64,000 nucleotides of DNA, from the NCBI RefSeq assembly GCF_029193885.1, contig NZ_JARFVB010000013.1:1-64000 (forward strand), read 5' to 3'. Positions 17,795-25,989 of the stretch are shown one piece after another; position 1 is the first letter of the stretch, and each line of letters starts with the position of its first letter. The notes under the pieces were generated by a model. It saw only the letters and a list, made by a program, of their open reading frames with translations. It had not been told where the DNA came from and did not search any database. The DNA is from Flagellimonas yonaguniensis (GTDB taxonomy: Bacteria > Bacteroidota > Bacteroidia > Flavobacteriales > Flavobacteriaceae). A program made the position numbers and the translations under genes.

Positions 17795-17826
17795 CCGTGG
17801 GGCTCCACAGGGGCTCCACGGTTTTT
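17795..17826 (+). terminator. Hairpin terminator between the two DUF4625-like genes
   Basis: CCGTGG (17795-17800) pairs with CCACGG (17816-17821), with partial pairing inside, and TTTTT follows directly. It could attenuate read-through into the next lipoprotein gene, which starts 12 bases later. Confidence 0.65.
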
Positions 17827-17837
17827 AAAAAAAGACT

Positions 17838-18317
17838 ATGAAACTGAAGTTCAAACACACTTTTATTATATTCTCCATACTTTTTTTGACAAGTTGTTCC
17901 AGTAGCGACGACACGGATATTGATGAAGAAAAGCCTACCATTAGTGTCGACTATGCTGGAGGGTTCCCTCAGGCTTGCGAAGTATTGGAAAGAGGGCAAA
18001 CCTATACATTCAGGGCACAAGTGGCCGATAATCTGGAGTTGGCTGCCTATAGCTTGAACATACACCACAATTTTGACCATCATACTCATGATGACCAAGG
18101 TGCCCAATGCGAATTGGAGGAAGTGAAAGCAGCTGTAAACCCGATGAACTATATCGAAAATTTCGATATCGAAGGTGGCGCCACTTCCTATGAAATCAAT
18201 ATTTCGGTCACCATTCCAGAAGACATTGACCCAGGGGATTATCACTGTGCTTATTCCGTAACCGATGTTACTGGTTGGCAGAGCAGAACCTCTGTGGATA
18301 TTAAAATAGCTGAATAA
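17838..18317 (+). CDS. DUF4625-like lipoprotein, single domain
   Basis: This 159-residue lipoprotein has the signal FSILFLTSC followed by SSSDDTDIDEE. The single domain is related to the repeats of the preceding lipoprotein: LAAYSLNIHHNFDHHTHDD corresponds to the His-rich VDIHAHDLEPGEGE segment, and DIDPGDYHCAYSVTD to PAGEYHIELIVTD. The HHNFDHHTHDD run is a likely metal-binding patch. Two further cysteines (ACEV and QCEL) are present. It lies after a terminator hairpin, so it may be expressed at a lower level than the receptor. Function beyond binding is not known. Confidence 0.7.
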   Translation: MKLKFKHTFIIFSILFLTSCSSSDDTDIDEEKPTISVDYAGGFPQACEVLERGQTYTFRAQVADNLELAAYSLNIHHNFDHHTHDDQGAQCELEEVKAAVNPMNYIENFDIEGGATSYEINISVTIPEDIDPGDYHCAYSVTDVTGWQSRTSVDIKIAE

Positions 18318-18423
18318 GGCAAACATCTTTGGAATATAGCTGACCTAAATCATTTCATGATGCTCCGAATCGGGTTAATTTGGTTGCTTCAATACAGATT
18401 GTTAATACCTTAAAATAAATGAA

Positions 18424-19149
18424 ATGAAAACAGTAAAAGCATTAGTCCTGAGCATTTTTGTTCTTTTGGCTTTTTATTCGTGTAAAAATGGCCAGAAAGA
18501 AAAAACCGAGACCACTGTTGAAACCGAAATGGAAACAGTGACAGAGCCTGTAACGCACATTGAAGCCCTTTTTGAAAATGAGTATGCAACAGTAACCAAA
18601 GTCGTCTTGGAACCAGGGCAAGAACAAGACCTCCACCAAGGTGGTGAAAGATTGATTTATTCGATGAACGATTACACCATTGCTTGGGAAGAAAATGGTA
18701 AAGACTTAGGGAATAAAGAGTGGAAAAAAGGTAATGCACACTCCCATGCACCTGGGATGCACAAGGCAAAAAACGTAGGTAATGAAGCCGCAGAATGGCT
18801 TGTTTTTACTAGAACAGAAACAGAATTACCTCCTTGCGATGAATATGATGATGGAAATGATGTGAATTCCGTTAAGCCAGAATCCACATTGGTTCTTTTG
18901 GACGATGAATATTTTAAGGCAATGCAGGTAACCTTAAATCCAAATGAAAGTATCCCGGACCACAATGGTATAAATCGCATAATCTATGCATTGAACGATT
19001 ATTCCATTGAATACATGTCCGACCATGCAGGGTCGGGAAACAAAACATTCAAAAAAGGGGACGTGCATTGGCATGAGGCATGCAAGCACTCTATAAAAAA
19101 CATTGGGACTACCGAGGCTAAATTTCTTGTTGTGGTTTACAAAAAATAA
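18424..19149 (+). CDS. Putative lipoprotein with two cupin-like repeats
   Basis: The 241-residue product begins with a lipoprotein signal (LSIFVLLAFYSC). It contains two related halves. The first half reads LHQGGERLIYSMNDYTIAW ... KKGNAHSHAPGMHKAKNVG ... EWLVFTRTE. The second reads PDHNGINRIIYALNDYSIEY ... KKGDVHWHEACKHSIKNIG ... KFLVVVYKK. Each half has the His spacing and strand pattern of a small cupin barrel (HxH in HSH and HWH, then a later His). A metal or small-ligand role fits both this and the neighbours. It is the last gene of the group and ends at a bidirectional terminator shared with nrdA. Confidence 0.68.
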   Translation: MKTVKALVLSIFVLLAFYSCKNGQKEKTETTVETEMETVTEPVTHIEALFENEYATVTKVVLEPGQEQDLHQGGERLIYSMNDYTIAWEENGKDLGNKEWKKGNAHSHAPGMHKAKNVGNEAAEWLVFTRTETELPPCDEYDDGNDVNSVKPESTLVLLDDEYFKAMQVTLNPNESIPDHNGINRIIYALNDYSIEYMSDHAGSGNKTFKKGDVHWHEACKHSIKNIGTTEAKFLVVVYKK

Positions 19150-19178
19150 TAGAATATCCCTAACCCCATCTAAAATAG

Positions 19179-19210
19179 AAAAGGAGGTCCCGTTGTCGGA
19201 ACCTCCTTTT
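19179..19210. terminator. Bidirectional terminator between the cupin lipoprotein and nrdA
   Basis: AAAAGGAGGT (19179-19188) pairs with ACCTCCTTTT (19201-19210) around a 12-base loop. T-rich tracts flank it on both strands (TTTTTTT on plus; A-run on the plus-strand left side gives T on minus). It suits both converging genes. Confidence 0.8.
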
Positions 19211-19232
19211 TTTAATGTCAAATTTGGATTAT

Positions 19233-21023
19233 CTATGCCTCGCAGCTCACACAATCCTTCTTTTGCTTGAATTTTTGTGCCGCATTCATACTATGTTGGT
19301 AGTACAAGGATTTAAGTCCCAATTTCCATGCGGTAACGTGGATTTTGTTGATATCCTTGGTAGGCATATCAGGATGAACAATAATGTTTACCGATTGTCC
19401 CTGATCAATATGGTTTTGTCTATTGGCTGCTTGATAAATAATGTCCAACTGATCCAATTCAGAATAGGTTTTAAATACCGCCTTTTCCTCTTCGGTCAAG
19501 AAATCCAAATGTTGTACGGAACCGTCCATATCGCGAATACTCTTCCAAACTTCAGGAGTGTTTTGTTCCTTTTCTTCCAACAATTCCATCAAAAATGGAT
19601 TTTTGATGGTCGTTTTAATTTTGGCAATATCCTTCACGTAGCAGTTCGACCAGATTGGCTCAATTCCTTGGGAAACCTGACCCAAAATAAAGGCTGATGA
19701 AGTAGTCGGAGCAATTGCATTCAATGTGGCATTGCGTCTTCCATAACCTTTCAATACTTCTGGCTCTCCAAAACGTTCTGCCAATTGCTCGGAAGCTTTG
19801 TAGGAACGTTCTTTGATCTCCTTGAAAATTTCACTGTTCAGGTTATAGGCTTCTTGGCTATTGAAGGACAATCGCTTGGACTGCAACAAAGAGTGCCAAC
19901 CCAATGCACCTAGACCCAAGGAACGGTTTTGTTTTGCAAAGTTATATGCCCTTTCCATAAACAGGAAGGTCTGTCTGTCGTCCCTATCGGATGAATCCCT
20001 ATAAGCCTCCAATTTTTCGATAAACTCGGTAATTACGGCGTCCAAGAAGTGAACCATGGTCTCCACAGCATCGGTCTTCTTCCATTTGTCGTAATGCATC
20101 AAATTGATACTTGAAAGAACACATACAAACGACCAATTATCGTTGGATGGCAACATAATTTCAGTACATAGGTTACTGGCATGGATACGGTGGTTCTTAT
20201 CTTTGTACACATCCGCGGCACCATCATTGGCATTGTCGGAGAAGAATACATACGGATATCCCATTTCGCCCCTACGCTGTAACACTTTGGCCCAAACGGT
20301 TCTTTTTTCCACATCGCCTTCAACCATTTCCTGCATCCACTGGTTGGTCACTGTTACACCATGGGTCAATTGTTGGATTGGATTGCCTTCAGTTCCGATT
20401 TCCAAGAACTCCATGATGTCCTTATGGTCAATGGGCAAATATGGAGAAAAACGACCGCGACGAACCGATCCTTGGCTTACCACATCCACCATGGATTCGA
20501 ACAATTGCATAATATGCACGGCACCCGAAGCTTGTCCGTTATTTTTAACCGGTGCCCCCCTATGTCTGATCTTTCCAAAATATCCTGATGTTCCACCACC
20601 AAGTTTGGACATCATCCCTACCTCGGATTGCGTGTAAAGGATGTTCCCCATATCATCATCGATATGAGATCCAAAGCAACTGATGGGCAGACCGCGTTTT
20701 TTTCCAAAGTTTGACCATACTGGAGAAGCCAATGAGAAAAACCCTTCGGACATATAGCCATAGAATTTGTCCGAATACCCCGGAATCTGCAAAATCTCCT
20801 CTGCCCTATCACCAATCTCACGGATACGTTCCTCAGGGGTCACACCTTCTGTAAGGTATCCTGATGCCAAAAATTGTCGGCTATACTCGTTCAACCATTT
20901 AAATCCCTTGCTTTCCTCACTCTTTAGTTTGGACAAGGTATCCTTTCTTGCGTTTACAAGTTCTTGTGTTTTGTTGTCTTGTTTTTGGTCTGTGGTCGGG
21001 GTTATTTGTGTTCTCTTCTCCAT
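19233..21023 (-). CDS. nrdA: Ribonucleoside-diphosphate reductase, alpha subunit (no ATP-cone)
   Basis: This is the catalytic subunit of a class I ribonucleotide reductase, which makes deoxyribonucleotides from ribonucleotides. At 596 residues it is shorter than the common ~750-850 form because it lacks an N-terminal ATP-cone. Active-site features include LPISCFGSHIDDD, NLCTEIMLPSNDNW with the finger-loop-type Cys, the segment LGGGTSGYFGKIRHRG and the C-terminal redox pair CVSCEA. The allosteric ATP-cone is instead on NrdB. The gene follows nrdB by 3 bases and ends at a shared terminator. Confidence 0.93.
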   Translation of the reverse strand: MEKRTQITPTTDQKQDNKTQELVNARKDTLSKLKSEESKGFKWLNEYSRQFLASGYLTEGVTPEERIREIGDRAEEILQIPGYSDKFYGYMSEGFFSLASPVWSNFGKKRGLPISCFGSHIDDDMGNILYTQSEVGMMSKLGGGTSGYFGKIRHRGAPVKNNGQASGAVHIMQLFESMVDVVSQGSVRRGRFSPYLPIDHKDIMEFLEIGTEGNPIQQLTHGVTVTNQWMQEMVEGDVEKRTVWAKVLQRRGEMGYPYVFFSDNANDGAADVYKDKNHRIHASNLCTEIMLPSNDNWSFVCVLSSINLMHYDKWKKTDAVETMVHFLDAVITEFIEKLEAYRDSSDRDDRQTFLFMERAYNFAKQNRSLGLGALGWHSLLQSKRLSFNSQEAYNLNSEIFKEIKERSYKASEQLAERFGEPEVLKGYGRRNATLNAIAPTTSSAFILGQVSQGIEPIWSNCYVKDIAKIKTTIKNPFLMELLEEKEQNTPEVWKSIRDMDGSVQHLDFLTEEEKAVFKTYSELDQLDIIYQAANRQNHIDQGQSVNIIVHPDMPTKDINKIHVTAWKLGLKSLYYQHSMNAAQKFKQKKDCVSCEA

Positions 21024-21026
21024 AAT

Positions 21027-22301
21027 TTAAAAAAGGTCGTCGCTAGTTATACTTTGTGTTCTCTTGCTATAGTTGATGGATCTTTTTACAAAAAAGTCTC
21101 CGTGTTTTGTCCCTATGATCTCGTCGTCGAACCATTCGGTCTGCTCCAATAATTTTTGGTCGACATCGAATATTTTGGAGATTCCAATGCTCTCCAAAGA
21201 ATTGTTGAATCTGTTTTTGATGAATTCGTTCACCAAGTTCTTTGGCAAGAAATCCAATTCACCTTCTTCAAAAATCCAATCCACTATTTTACTTTCTGCC
21301 TCAAATGCCTTTTCGCAGATATCCTGAATCATCGCCTTGTATTGATCATCGAACCATTCTGGGTGTTCCTTTTTGATGATGTTGATCACATCGATACCAA
21401 AATCTCCATGAATCTGCTCTTCTTTGGAAGTGGCCTCAACCACATTGGAAATTCCCTTCAACACATTTTTGTGCTTATTGAAGGCCATGATGATCAAAAA
21501 CTGTGAAAACAAGGACACGTGCTCAATAAAAAGAGAAAAAAGCAAAATCGATTCTGCATACTCCTTATTGTTCTCGCTTTTGGCATTTTTCAAGGCAGTC
21601 TCCAAATACTGCACACGCTTCATAATGACCGGCTTCTTCTTCAGATTTTCAAATTCTTGGTTTAAACCTAAAATCTCCAATAAGTGGGAATAAGCATCGT
21701 GGTGGCGTACTTCACTTTCCGCAAACGTAGCTCCAACAGAACCGATTTCCGGTTTGGGCATTCTATGATAGATATCTCCCCAAAAAGATTTGACCGCCAC
21801 TTCAATTTGAGAAATGGCAAGCATGGTGTTTTTAATGGCACTACGCTCGACCTCGTTCAACCCGGATTTAAAATCCTGGATGTCACTGGTAAAGTTGAAC
21901 TCCGTATGTATCCAATACGAATGTCGGATCGCGGGCACATACTCATATAATTGCGGATACTCGTAAGGCTTTAAATTGATACGCTTTTCGAAGATATCCG
22001 ACTCACGCATCTGGGCTCTTTTGTTCCTGTAAATAATATAGGCTTTTGCCGCATCGTGGAACTCACTATCCATTAGTTCGTTCTCCACAACATCTTGAAC
22101 TTCCTCTACGGTCGGCAAATAATGTTCGTCTTGACTTTTTCGCTCCAACAACACTTTATTTACGTTGTCGGCAATGGTCTGCGCATCAGTGATCTGGCCA
22201 TGCTCCACAGCTGTCATGGCTTTCAAGATTGCATTCGTAATCTTGTGTAAATCAAATTCTTGCGTACTAAAATCCCTCTTAGTTATCTGAGTAATCTGCA
22301 T
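21027..22301 (-). CDS. nrdB: Ribonucleoside-diphosphate reductase, beta subunit with N-terminal ATP-cone
   Basis: The 424-residue radical-generating subunit carries an ATP-cone at residues about 1-100 (QITKRDFSTQEFDLHKITNA, PTVEEVQDVVENELM, AKAYIIYRNKRAQMRE). The ferritin-like core follows, with metal ligands in ESEVRHHDAY, FIEHVSLF and EEQIHGDFG. The Tyr of HHDAYSHLL is at the place of the radical tyrosine in classic NrdB. An ATP-cone on NrdB rather than NrdA was described for Leeuwenhoekiella blandensis, where dATP binding makes inactive NrdB tetramers. That enzyme uses a dimanganese cofactor, so the metal here is also uncertain. The subunit should pair with the NrdA encoded 3 bases downstream. 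Confidence 0.94.
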   Translation of the reverse strand: MQITQITKRDFSTQEFDLHKITNAILKAMTAVEHGQITDAQTIADNVNKVLLERKSQDEHYLPTVEEVQDVVENELMDSEFHDAAKAYIIYRNKRAQMRESDIFEKRINLKPYEYPQLYEYVPAIRHSYWIHTEFNFTSDIQDFKSGLNEVERSAIKNTMLAISQIEVAVKSFWGDIYHRMPKPEIGSVGATFAESEVRHHDAYSHLLEILGLNQEFENLKKKPVIMKRVQYLETALKNAKSENNKEYAESILLFSLFIEHVSLFSQFLIIMAFNKHKNVLKGISNVVEATSKEEQIHGDFGIDVINIIKKEHPEWFDDQYKAMIQDICEKAFEAESKIVDWIFEEGELDFLPKNLVNEFIKNRFNNSLESIGISKIFDVDQKLLEQTEWFDDEIIGTKHGDFFVKRSINYSKRTQSITSDDLF

Positions 22302-22729
22302 GAAGAAAACGGTTTGGAGTTGTAAAAAATAGCTTGACTGTAAAATTCATATTTTCTTTACTTGGATTTTAAGTTACCCCGATCAGGTTCTTAACACTTT
22401 TATCAACATTCGTTTTTTGGAACAACAAAAATCCGTGGGAACAAACGTAGAATAAGGGCTCCCAAAAAAAGCTCACAAAGCTTATTCCTGCCAAAATTTT
22501 TTTCACAGTTTTTTAACAAAATTTGTTCGCAAAATAATTGAACGCAGTAAACACCAAACCTCAACAGCATCTTGCTCAAAAAAAGACATGGTTTTCCAAT
22601 GAGGTCAATTTCCAAAACCAGAATTCAGAGAGATGAAAAAATAATTAAGGTATTGATATTACAATCTAAGGAGAGGGAGTTACAAATGGCCAAAAAAAAT
22701 CCTCGACAATATTGTCGAGGATTTCTTAG
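22302..22729 (-). promoter_or_regulatory. Long upstream region of nrdBA
   Basis: This 428-base gap contains no credible gene. On the minus strand, TACGTTTG (plus 22442-22449) matches the -7 motif and would give a leader of about 135 bases. Two direct copies of GGAACAA (22419-22425 and 22438-22444) overlap and follow it. TTATCAACA (22400-22408) differs by one base from the DnaA-box consensus. No NrdR-type palindrome was seen. Control by DnaA or by the repeats is only a suggestion. Confidence 0.4.
22692..22724 (-). terminator. Terminator of tRNA-Leu
   Basis: AATCCTCGACAAT pairs with ATTGTCGAGGATT, a perfect 26-base palindrome at 22699-22724. On the minus strand it is followed by eight T. It lies 6 bases after the tRNA 3' end. 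Confidence 0.9.
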
Positions 22730-22811
22730 TACCTTGGGAGGGAATCGAACCCTCACTCCCGAAGGAACTGGATTTTGAATCCAGCGCGTCTACCAGTTCC
22801 GCCACCAAGGC
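22730..22811 (-). tRNA. tRNA-Leu (anticodon CAA)
   Basis: On the minus strand the 82-base gene starts GCCTTGG and ends CCAAGGT plus discriminator A, giving an acceptor stem with a terminal G-U pair. The anticodon stem-loop is CTGGA-TTCAAAA-TCCAG with anticodon CAA, which reads UUG codons. A long variable arm (TTCCTTCGGGA) and a T-arm (GAGGG-TTCGATT-CCCTC) fit a class II leucine tRNA. CCA is not encoded. It has its own promoter and terminator. Confidence 0.96.
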
Positions 22812-22839
22812 TTGGCATCACATTTTTTAAATGCGAGTG

Positions 22840-22873
22840 CAAAGCTAAAAAATATTTTTTATTTATCACCAAA
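22840..22873 (-). promoter_or_regulatory. Promoter of tRNA-Leu
   Basis: On the minus strand TTTG (plus 22870-22873) is followed after 22 bases by TAGCTTTG (plus 22840-22847). Both elements match the Bacteroidota pattern, and the distance to the tRNA 5' end is 28 bases. Confidence 0.65.
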
Positions 22874-22913
22874 AAATACTTCGATTTATCCTTTAGCAAC
22901 CCAATTTAATTCT

Positions 22914-22921
22914 TAAATTTG
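22914..22921 (+). promoter_or_regulatory. -7 promoter element for prs
   Basis: TAAATTTG matches TAnnTTTG exactly and lies 50 bases before the prs ATG. A TTTA at about 22892 could serve as a weak -33. Confidence 0.55.
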
Positions 22922-22971
22922 CACCTCCTTATTGAAAAGCACTTTAAAACGCTAGTTAACAAGAGATTGTA

Positions 22972-23913
22972 ATGGCCTATCAAGTTCCGGAACCTAAAAT
23001 TTTTGCTTGCACCCAAAGTGTTGAGCTGGGCAATAAAATCGCTGCTTCCTACGGCGCAGAATTGGGGAAAGTCCAATTCTCACGCTATAGCGATGGCGAG
23101 TTTCAGCCTTCGTTCGAGGAATCCATCAGGGGAGCCCGGATTTTCATCATCGGTTCCACCAACCCAAGCTCGGAAAACTTGATGGAGATGCTGTTGATGC
23201 TGGATGCCGCCAAAAGAGCCTCCGCCAGACACATAACGGCCGTTATGCCCTACTTTGGTTGGGCCAGACAAGACAGGAAGGACAAACCCCGTGTTCCCAT
23301 AGCTGCAAAATTGGTGGCCAAAATGTTGGAAACCGCAGGGGCCACAAGAATCATAACCATGGACCTGCACGCAGATCAAATCCAAGGCTTCTTCGAGAAG
23401 CCCGTGGACCATTTGTTTGCTTCCACCCTTTTCTTACCTTACTTAAAAGGTCTGAATTTGGACAATCTTTGTATAGCATCCCCTGACATGGGTGGCTCCA
23501 AAAGAGCGTATGCCTATTCAAAAGCGCTCGAGTGCGATGTGGTTATCTGTTACAAGCAACGGGCCAAGGCCAATGTCATTTCCCACATGGAACTCATTGG
23601 GGATGTCAAGGGCAAAAATGTGGTTTTGGTGGATGATATGGTCGATACCGCGGGAACCCTTACCAAAGCTGCCGATTTGATGATGGAAAGAGGAGCCGAA
23701 AGCGTGCGTGCCGTTACAACACACGGATTGCTGTCCGGCAAGGCGTACGAAAGAATTGAAGAATCAAAATTATCGGAATTGATCGTAACGGATTCCATTC
23801 CGATAGACAGTGGTAAGGAAAAGATAAAGGTATTGTCTTGTGCAGACCTCTTTGCAGATGTAATGCACAGGGTCCACCACAACACATCAATATCCTCAAA
23901 ATTTTTAATGTAA
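22972..23913 (+). CDS. prs: Ribose-phosphate pyrophosphokinase
   Basis: The 313-residue enzyme makes PRPP from ribose 5-phosphate and ATP, feeding purine, pyrimidine, His, Trp and NAD synthesis. Family signatures are all present: FSRYSDGEFQPSFEESIRG, the flexible loop FGWARQDRKDKPRVP, TMDLHADQIQGFF, SPDMGGSKRA and the PRPP-binding loop VVLVDDMVDTAGTL. Length is normal for the class I form. The gene is followed 19 bases later by rplY, a conserved pairing in Flavobacteriia, so both are probably read from the promoter at 22914. Confidence 0.97.
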   Translation: MAYQVPEPKIFACTQSVELGNKIAASYGAELGKVQFSRYSDGEFQPSFEESIRGARIFIIGSTNPSSENLMEMLLMLDAAKRASARHITAVMPYFGWARQDRKDKPRVPIAAKLVAKMLETAGATRIITMDLHADQIQGFFEKPVDHLFASTLFLPYLKGLNLDNLCIASPDMGGSKRAYAYSKALECDVVICYKQRAKANVISHMELIGDVKGKNVVLVDDMVDTAGTLTKAADLMMERGAESVRAVTTHGLLSGKAYERIEESKLSELIVTDSIPIDSGKEKIKVLSCADLFADVMHRVHHNTSISSKFLM

Positions 23914-23932
23914 ATCAATTTAATATATAACA

Positions 23933-24571
23933 ATGAAGTCAATTACAATCAAAGGATCCCAAAGAGAAAGCGTGGGCAAGGTCTCTACCAAAGCCTTACG
24001 TAATGCTGGAAAGGTCCCTTGCGTGCTGTACGGAGGGGATAAACCAGTGCATTTTTCAGCTGATGAAATCGCGTTCAAAGACTTGGTGTACACTCCCAAT
24101 GCGCACACCGTGGTAATTGAATTGGAGAATGAAAAATTTGCCGCCGTAATGCAGGATATTCAATTCCACCCTGTGACGGACAACATTCTTCACATAGATT
24201 TCTACCAACTGTTCGAGGACAAGCCGATCACCATGAGTATCCCTGTACGTTTGGAAGGGAACTCCCCAGGTGTGAAAAACGGTGGACGTTTGCTATTTAG
24301 AAAGAGAAAACTTTCCATTCGCGCATTGCCCGATCTGCTTCCGGATTTCATCACAATCGATATTTCCAAATTGAGAATCGGCCAGACCATTGCCGTGGAA
24401 ACCGTTCTAAACGACGACTATACATTCTTGCACCCAGATAGTACTGCTATCGTTCAGGTCAAAGCTTCTAGGACTTCCGTTGATGAAGAAATTGAAGACG
24501 AAGATGAAGAAGGTGCAGAAGGTGCAGCTACCGAAGGTGGTGAAGCTCCAGCGGCAGAAGCGGCAGAATAA
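23933..24571 (+). CDS. rplY: 50S ribosomal protein L25 (general stress protein Ctc type)
   Basis: The 212-residue protein binds 5S rRNA in the large ribosomal subunit. Residues 1-95 are the L25 domain ([48 protein letters not shown]), and 100-180 are the TL5/Ctc C-terminal domain ([29 protein letters not shown]). An acidic, Ala-rich tail ([14 protein letters not shown] onward) of about 35 residues is typical of Bacteroidota homologues. It follows prs by 19 bases and precedes pth, and a hairpin terminator follows its stop. Confidence 0.96.
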   Translation: MKSITIKGSQRESVGKVSTKALRNAGKVPCVLYGGDKPVHFSADEIAFKDLVYTPNAHTVVIELENEKFAAVMQDIQFHPVTDNILHIDFYQLFEDKPITMSIPVRLEGNSPGVKNGGRLLFRKRKLSIRALPDLLPDFITIDISKLRIGQTIAVETVLNDDYTFLHPDSTAIVQVKASRTSVDEEIEDEDEEGAEGAATEGGEAPAAEAAE

Positions 24572-24592
24572 GCGCTTTTAAAGTATAGCAAT

Positions 24593-24637
24593 AGCATCCC
24601 TTTTACTTAGGTAATTTGGGATGCTTTTGTATTTTTA
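24593..24637 (+). terminator. Terminator after rplY
   Basis: AGCATCCC (24593-24600) pairs with GGGATGCT (24618-24625) around a 17-base loop, followed by TTTGTATTTTT. Its position also argues that pth does not start before 24640. Confidence 0.75.
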
Positions 24638-24657
24638 GACAAATCATTACACAGCCG

Positions 24658-25287
24658 ATGCTCCATTTTATAAAGCAACTTTTGGGCTCATCAAAACAAC
24701 TACTGCAAGAAACCAATTCCATGAAAAAATTTTTGATCGTCGGACTAGGGAACATTGGAACCGAATATGACGAAACCCGTCACAACATCGGGTTCAAGGT
24801 TCTTGATTTTTTGGCAGAACAAGAGGCCTTTACTTTTGAAAGTGCCAAATTGGGTGCCGTGGCCACATTTAAGCACAAAGGCAAAAGTGTGGTCTGTCTT
24901 AAACCATCCACTTACATGAACTTGAGCGGAAAAGCGGTAAAATATTGGATGGACAAGGAAAATATAAGCCTTGAGAATGTCTTGATTGTCACGGATGACA
25001 TCAATCTACCTTTTGGGTCCATCCGGTTAAAGGGCAAAGGCAGCGACGGGGGACATAATGGTTTAAAAGATATTCAGAATGTTTTACAGACCACCAAGTA
25101 CAACCGTTTTAGGTTTGGGGTCGGGGCCGATTTCAGCAAAGGCAAACAGGTGGATTATGTTTTGGGCAAATGGGACGATGATCAACAAAAGGCCATGCCA
25201 GAACGACTAAAAAAGTCCACAGACCTTATTCGTTCCTTCGTGTTCGCTGGTGTAAAAAACACCATGAACCAATTCAATGGGAAGTAA
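24658..25287 (+). CDS. pth: Peptidyl-tRNA hydrolase
   Basis: The enzyme cleaves peptidyl-tRNA released from stalled ribosomes. Signatures are LIVGLGNIGTEYDETRHNIG with the catalytic His, LKPSTYMNLSGKAV, TDDINLPFGSIRLK and KGSDGGHNGLKDI. From the ATG at 24658 it has 209 residues. The core starts at the internal ATG at 24721; the extra 21 residues (LHFIKQLLGSSKQLL) form a short helix that I believe occurs in other flavobacterial homologues. Starts before 24640 are excluded by the rplY terminator. Its stop lies 3 bases from that of the convergent lipoprotein gene. Confidence 0.95.
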   Translation: MLHFIKQLLGSSKQLLQETNSMKKFLIVGLGNIGTEYDETRHNIGFKVLDFLAEQEAFTFESAKLGAVATFKHKGKSVVCLKPSTYMNLSGKAVKYWMDKENISLENVLIVTDDINLPFGSIRLKGKGSDGGHNGLKDIQNVLQTTKYNRFRFGVGADFSKGKQVDYVLGKWDDDQQKAMPERLKKSTDLIRSFVFAGVKNTMNQFNGK

Positions 25288-25290
25288 TCG

Positions 25291-25989
25291 CTAAAGTACT
25301 TTAAAATCGAACACGCCGGATATTGAGGCATTTCCTTCCAAATCCGTCGCGACCACCCTCCAATAATAAACAGTTCCCGATTCAACACTTACCGGCATTT
25401 CCATAGTGGATGAAATTGTGGATGCATCGGTCACTCCTATCGATGTTGTTGGTGGGTTCGTATCCGAGAAAAAGACCTCAAAAGTGTCCATATCATTATC
25501 CGCATCCGCACCCGACCATACCAAAAGCACTTCGTTGGCAATATCCTTTTGCACTGTTGAACCGGACAAAGGACTTACCAATTGCGCTGGAAATGGTGCA
25601 TAGGTGGTTTGAGACCCCGCATTATAGAACAACCAGGTTGGGCTGGAAGCCACTTGATCTGAGCTTGTGTTACGAGACGTTACAGACCACGCATAGGGTG
25701 TTCCTTTGGAAACCGTCACACTTGCGGAAGTTGACTCCGTATTTATGGTTTGAGTAACATTGGTCTCCAAATTCAAAACAATCAAACTATAACTTTCGGT
25801 ATGATTGGAAGCCCCCCACCGAAAAGTGATTTGCGTAGATGACTGATTGATCTCCACTCCGGTAGTGCACTCGGAATTTTCTTCGGGAAATATTAATTCC
25901 GCTCCTTCCGGTGCAGGTGGCGGACCATCATCCCCACCACATGAAATCAATAAAACCATTATGGATAGCCAGATTATATTCCGAATCAT
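25291..25989 (-). CDS. Putative lipoprotein with fibronectin III-like domains
   Basis: The 232-residue product has a lipoprotein signal (IIWLSIMVLLISCGGDDG) and two beta-sandwich segments. The first is SSTQITFRWGAS ... SYSLIVLNLET ... PYAWSVTS. The second is NEVLLVWSGADADNDMDTFE ... TVYYWRVVATDLEGN. Both show the W...Y..YxWRV pattern of fibronectin III domains, which are also found in the protease encoded upstream. The start codon overlaps the stop of the protease gene by 4 bases (ATGA), so the two are translationally coupled. It may anchor, assist or restrain the protease; this is inference from the coupling alone. Confidence 0.72.
   Translation of the reverse strand: MIRNIIWLSIMVLLISCGGDDGPPPAPEGAELIFPEENSECTTGVEINQSSTQITFRWGASNHTESYSLIVLNLETNVTQTINTESTSASVTVSKGTPYAWSVTSRNTSSDQVASSPTWLFYNAGSQTTYAPFPAQLVSPLSGSTVQKDIANEVLLVWSGADADNDMDTFEVFFSDTNPPTTSIGVTDASTISSTMEMPVSVESGTVYYWRVVATDLEGNASISGVFDFKVL

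Noticed and set aside
22403..22615. Minus-strand frame of 70 residues with several cysteines in the nrd upstream region
   Set aside because: No homology I can recognise, AT-rich and low-complexity; it spans the -7 motif and repeats listed as control region.
22699..22724. Perfect palindrome as an operator
   Set aside because: It is followed by a T-run in the tRNA reading direction and sits 6 bases after the tRNA, so it is its terminator.
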